Assembly: GCA_029262375.1 (NCBI GenBank)
Contig: JAJCZM010000018.1
Coordinates: 1-64,000, forward strand
Source of the DNA: Deltaproteobacteria bacterium
Lineage (GTDB): Bacteria; Desulfobacterota; Binatia; UBA1149; SPBQ01
Length of the DNA stretch: 64,000 bases
Direction of reading: 5' to 3'
The notes under the pieces: model-generated
Seen by the model: only the letters and a program-made list of their open reading frames with translations
Databases searched by the model: none
What the model was told of the DNA's origin: nothing
Shown: positions 63,701-64,000 of the stretch, one piece after another
How the letters are laid out: each line of letters begins with the position of its first letter
Position numbering within the stretch: the stretch's first letter is position 1
Translations under genes and position numbers: made by a program

Positions 63701-64000
63701 TCCAGGAGCCCTCGTGCAGATAGTGGCCGGCCCAGAGTCGTTGTCGTCGGTCGTGGGGCACGCTGTCGGTGAGAACGGTGACGGGCGCCGTCGTTCCACC
63801 GACGATCGCAAATGTTGAAGCATCGGCCGCATGGGCGGAATGGCCGACGCCGCCGCCCAGCATCGCGCACTGCGAATCGCCGCCGCCCATGAAAACCGGA
63901 GTCCCTGCGCGTAGGCCGAAGGCGTCGGCAGCCTGCGTCGTGATGTTGCCCAACGCCGTACCGGGCTCGCGAACTGCTGGGAATAGCTCTCGAGGCAGCC
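60732..64000 (-). CDS. Four-domain fusion: FGGY kinase, D-2-hydroxyacid dehydrogenase, SCP2, class II aldolase (N-terminus beyond window)
   Basis: The minus-strand frame is open to the window edge, giving at least 1088 residues. Bases 64000-63000: C-terminal half of an FGGY kinase ([43 protein letters not shown]). About 62990-62030: dehydrogenase with [33 protein letters not shown] and TPHVAGNT, so NAD fold and catalytic Arg/Glu/His are present. About 61830-61460: SCP2-like ([30 protein letters not shown]). A Gly/Ala/Ser linker follows, then the aldolase ([31 protein letters not shown]) with zinc His. No internal stop or start separates them. Confidence 0.9.
   Translation of the reverse strand, partial: [1088 protein letters not shown]

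Noticed and set aside
62220-63818. A 532-codon plus-strand frame opposite the fusion gene
   Set aside because: Arg/His-rich antisense shadow of the kinase-dehydrogenase coding strand; no family motif.
1-64000. CRISPR arrays, tRNA and rRNA genes, intact transposases
   Set aside because: No regularly spaced repeats, cloverleaf with TTCGA arm, rRNA-like sequence or transposase motif was seen by eye; a covariance-model scan would be needed to exclude small RNAs.

Overview
The window is high-GC bacterial chromosome with dense coding on both strands. No rRNA, tRNA, CRISPR array or intact insertion sequence was seen. Envelope genes (lipoproteins, a TolC-like channel, an outer-membrane barrel, MtgA, c-type cytochromes) point to a Gram-negative cell. 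Secreted Cys-rich and dockerin-like proteins with Thr/Ser linkers, together with many lipid and CoA genes (PhyH, CaiB/BaiF, acyl-CoA synthetase, F420-type oxidoreductase, SCP2 domain), suggest an uncultivated deltaproteobacterium-like lineage such as Binatota or Myxococcota. That assignment is inference.

Left end (1-2.1 kb): the 3' end of an RHS-repeat gene with a variable C-terminus, a small membrane protein that may be its immunity partner, and a displaced RHS fragment. From 2.4 to 12.6 kb: a xylose isomerase/xylulokinase operon, a PhyH-type dioxygenase, an acyl-CoA synthetase, a hydrolase/HD-domain pair, a CoA-transferase, a deoxyhypusine-synthase-like protein and mtgA. From 12.7 to 17.7 kb: a tightly coupled operon of a VWA lipoprotein, an ECF sigma factor, a two-zinc-finger anti-sigma factor and an SRPBCC protein. 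From 18.5 to 27.7 kb: leuCD, a rhodanese, a sterol-desaturase-like protein, a frameshifted beta-propeller gene and the sdhCAB operon. From 27.7 to 37 kb: MarR, an LLM oxidoreductase, hydrolases and amidohydrolases, a Lys/Ala-rich protein, YhhN, DUF983 and ilvA.

A non-coding stretch of about 0.9 kb (36.9-37.8 kb) contains hairpins, a near-consensus sigma-54 promoter and three related 20-bp palindromes beside a GAF-AAA-Fis sigma-54 activator. From 39.5 to 47.7 kb: two sulfotransferase-like proteins, a TetR/RND pair, a homogentisate-dioxygenase-like cupin, an alpha/beta hydrolase and a zinc dehydrogenase. From 47.8 to 51.8 kb: a c-type cytochrome cluster with two CX4CH proteins, a diheme cytochrome, and an outer-membrane barrel carrying its own N-terminal heme site. 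From 51.8 to 59.6 kb: TolC, DUF3313, M48 and DUF4136 envelope genes and a Cys-rich secreted protein of about 985 residues. The right end has a Rieske oxygenase and a very large fusion open at the window edge: FGGY kinase, D-2-hydroxyacid dehydrogenase, SCP2 domain and class II aldolase in one chain. This fusion and the heme-barrel cluster are the most unusual content.
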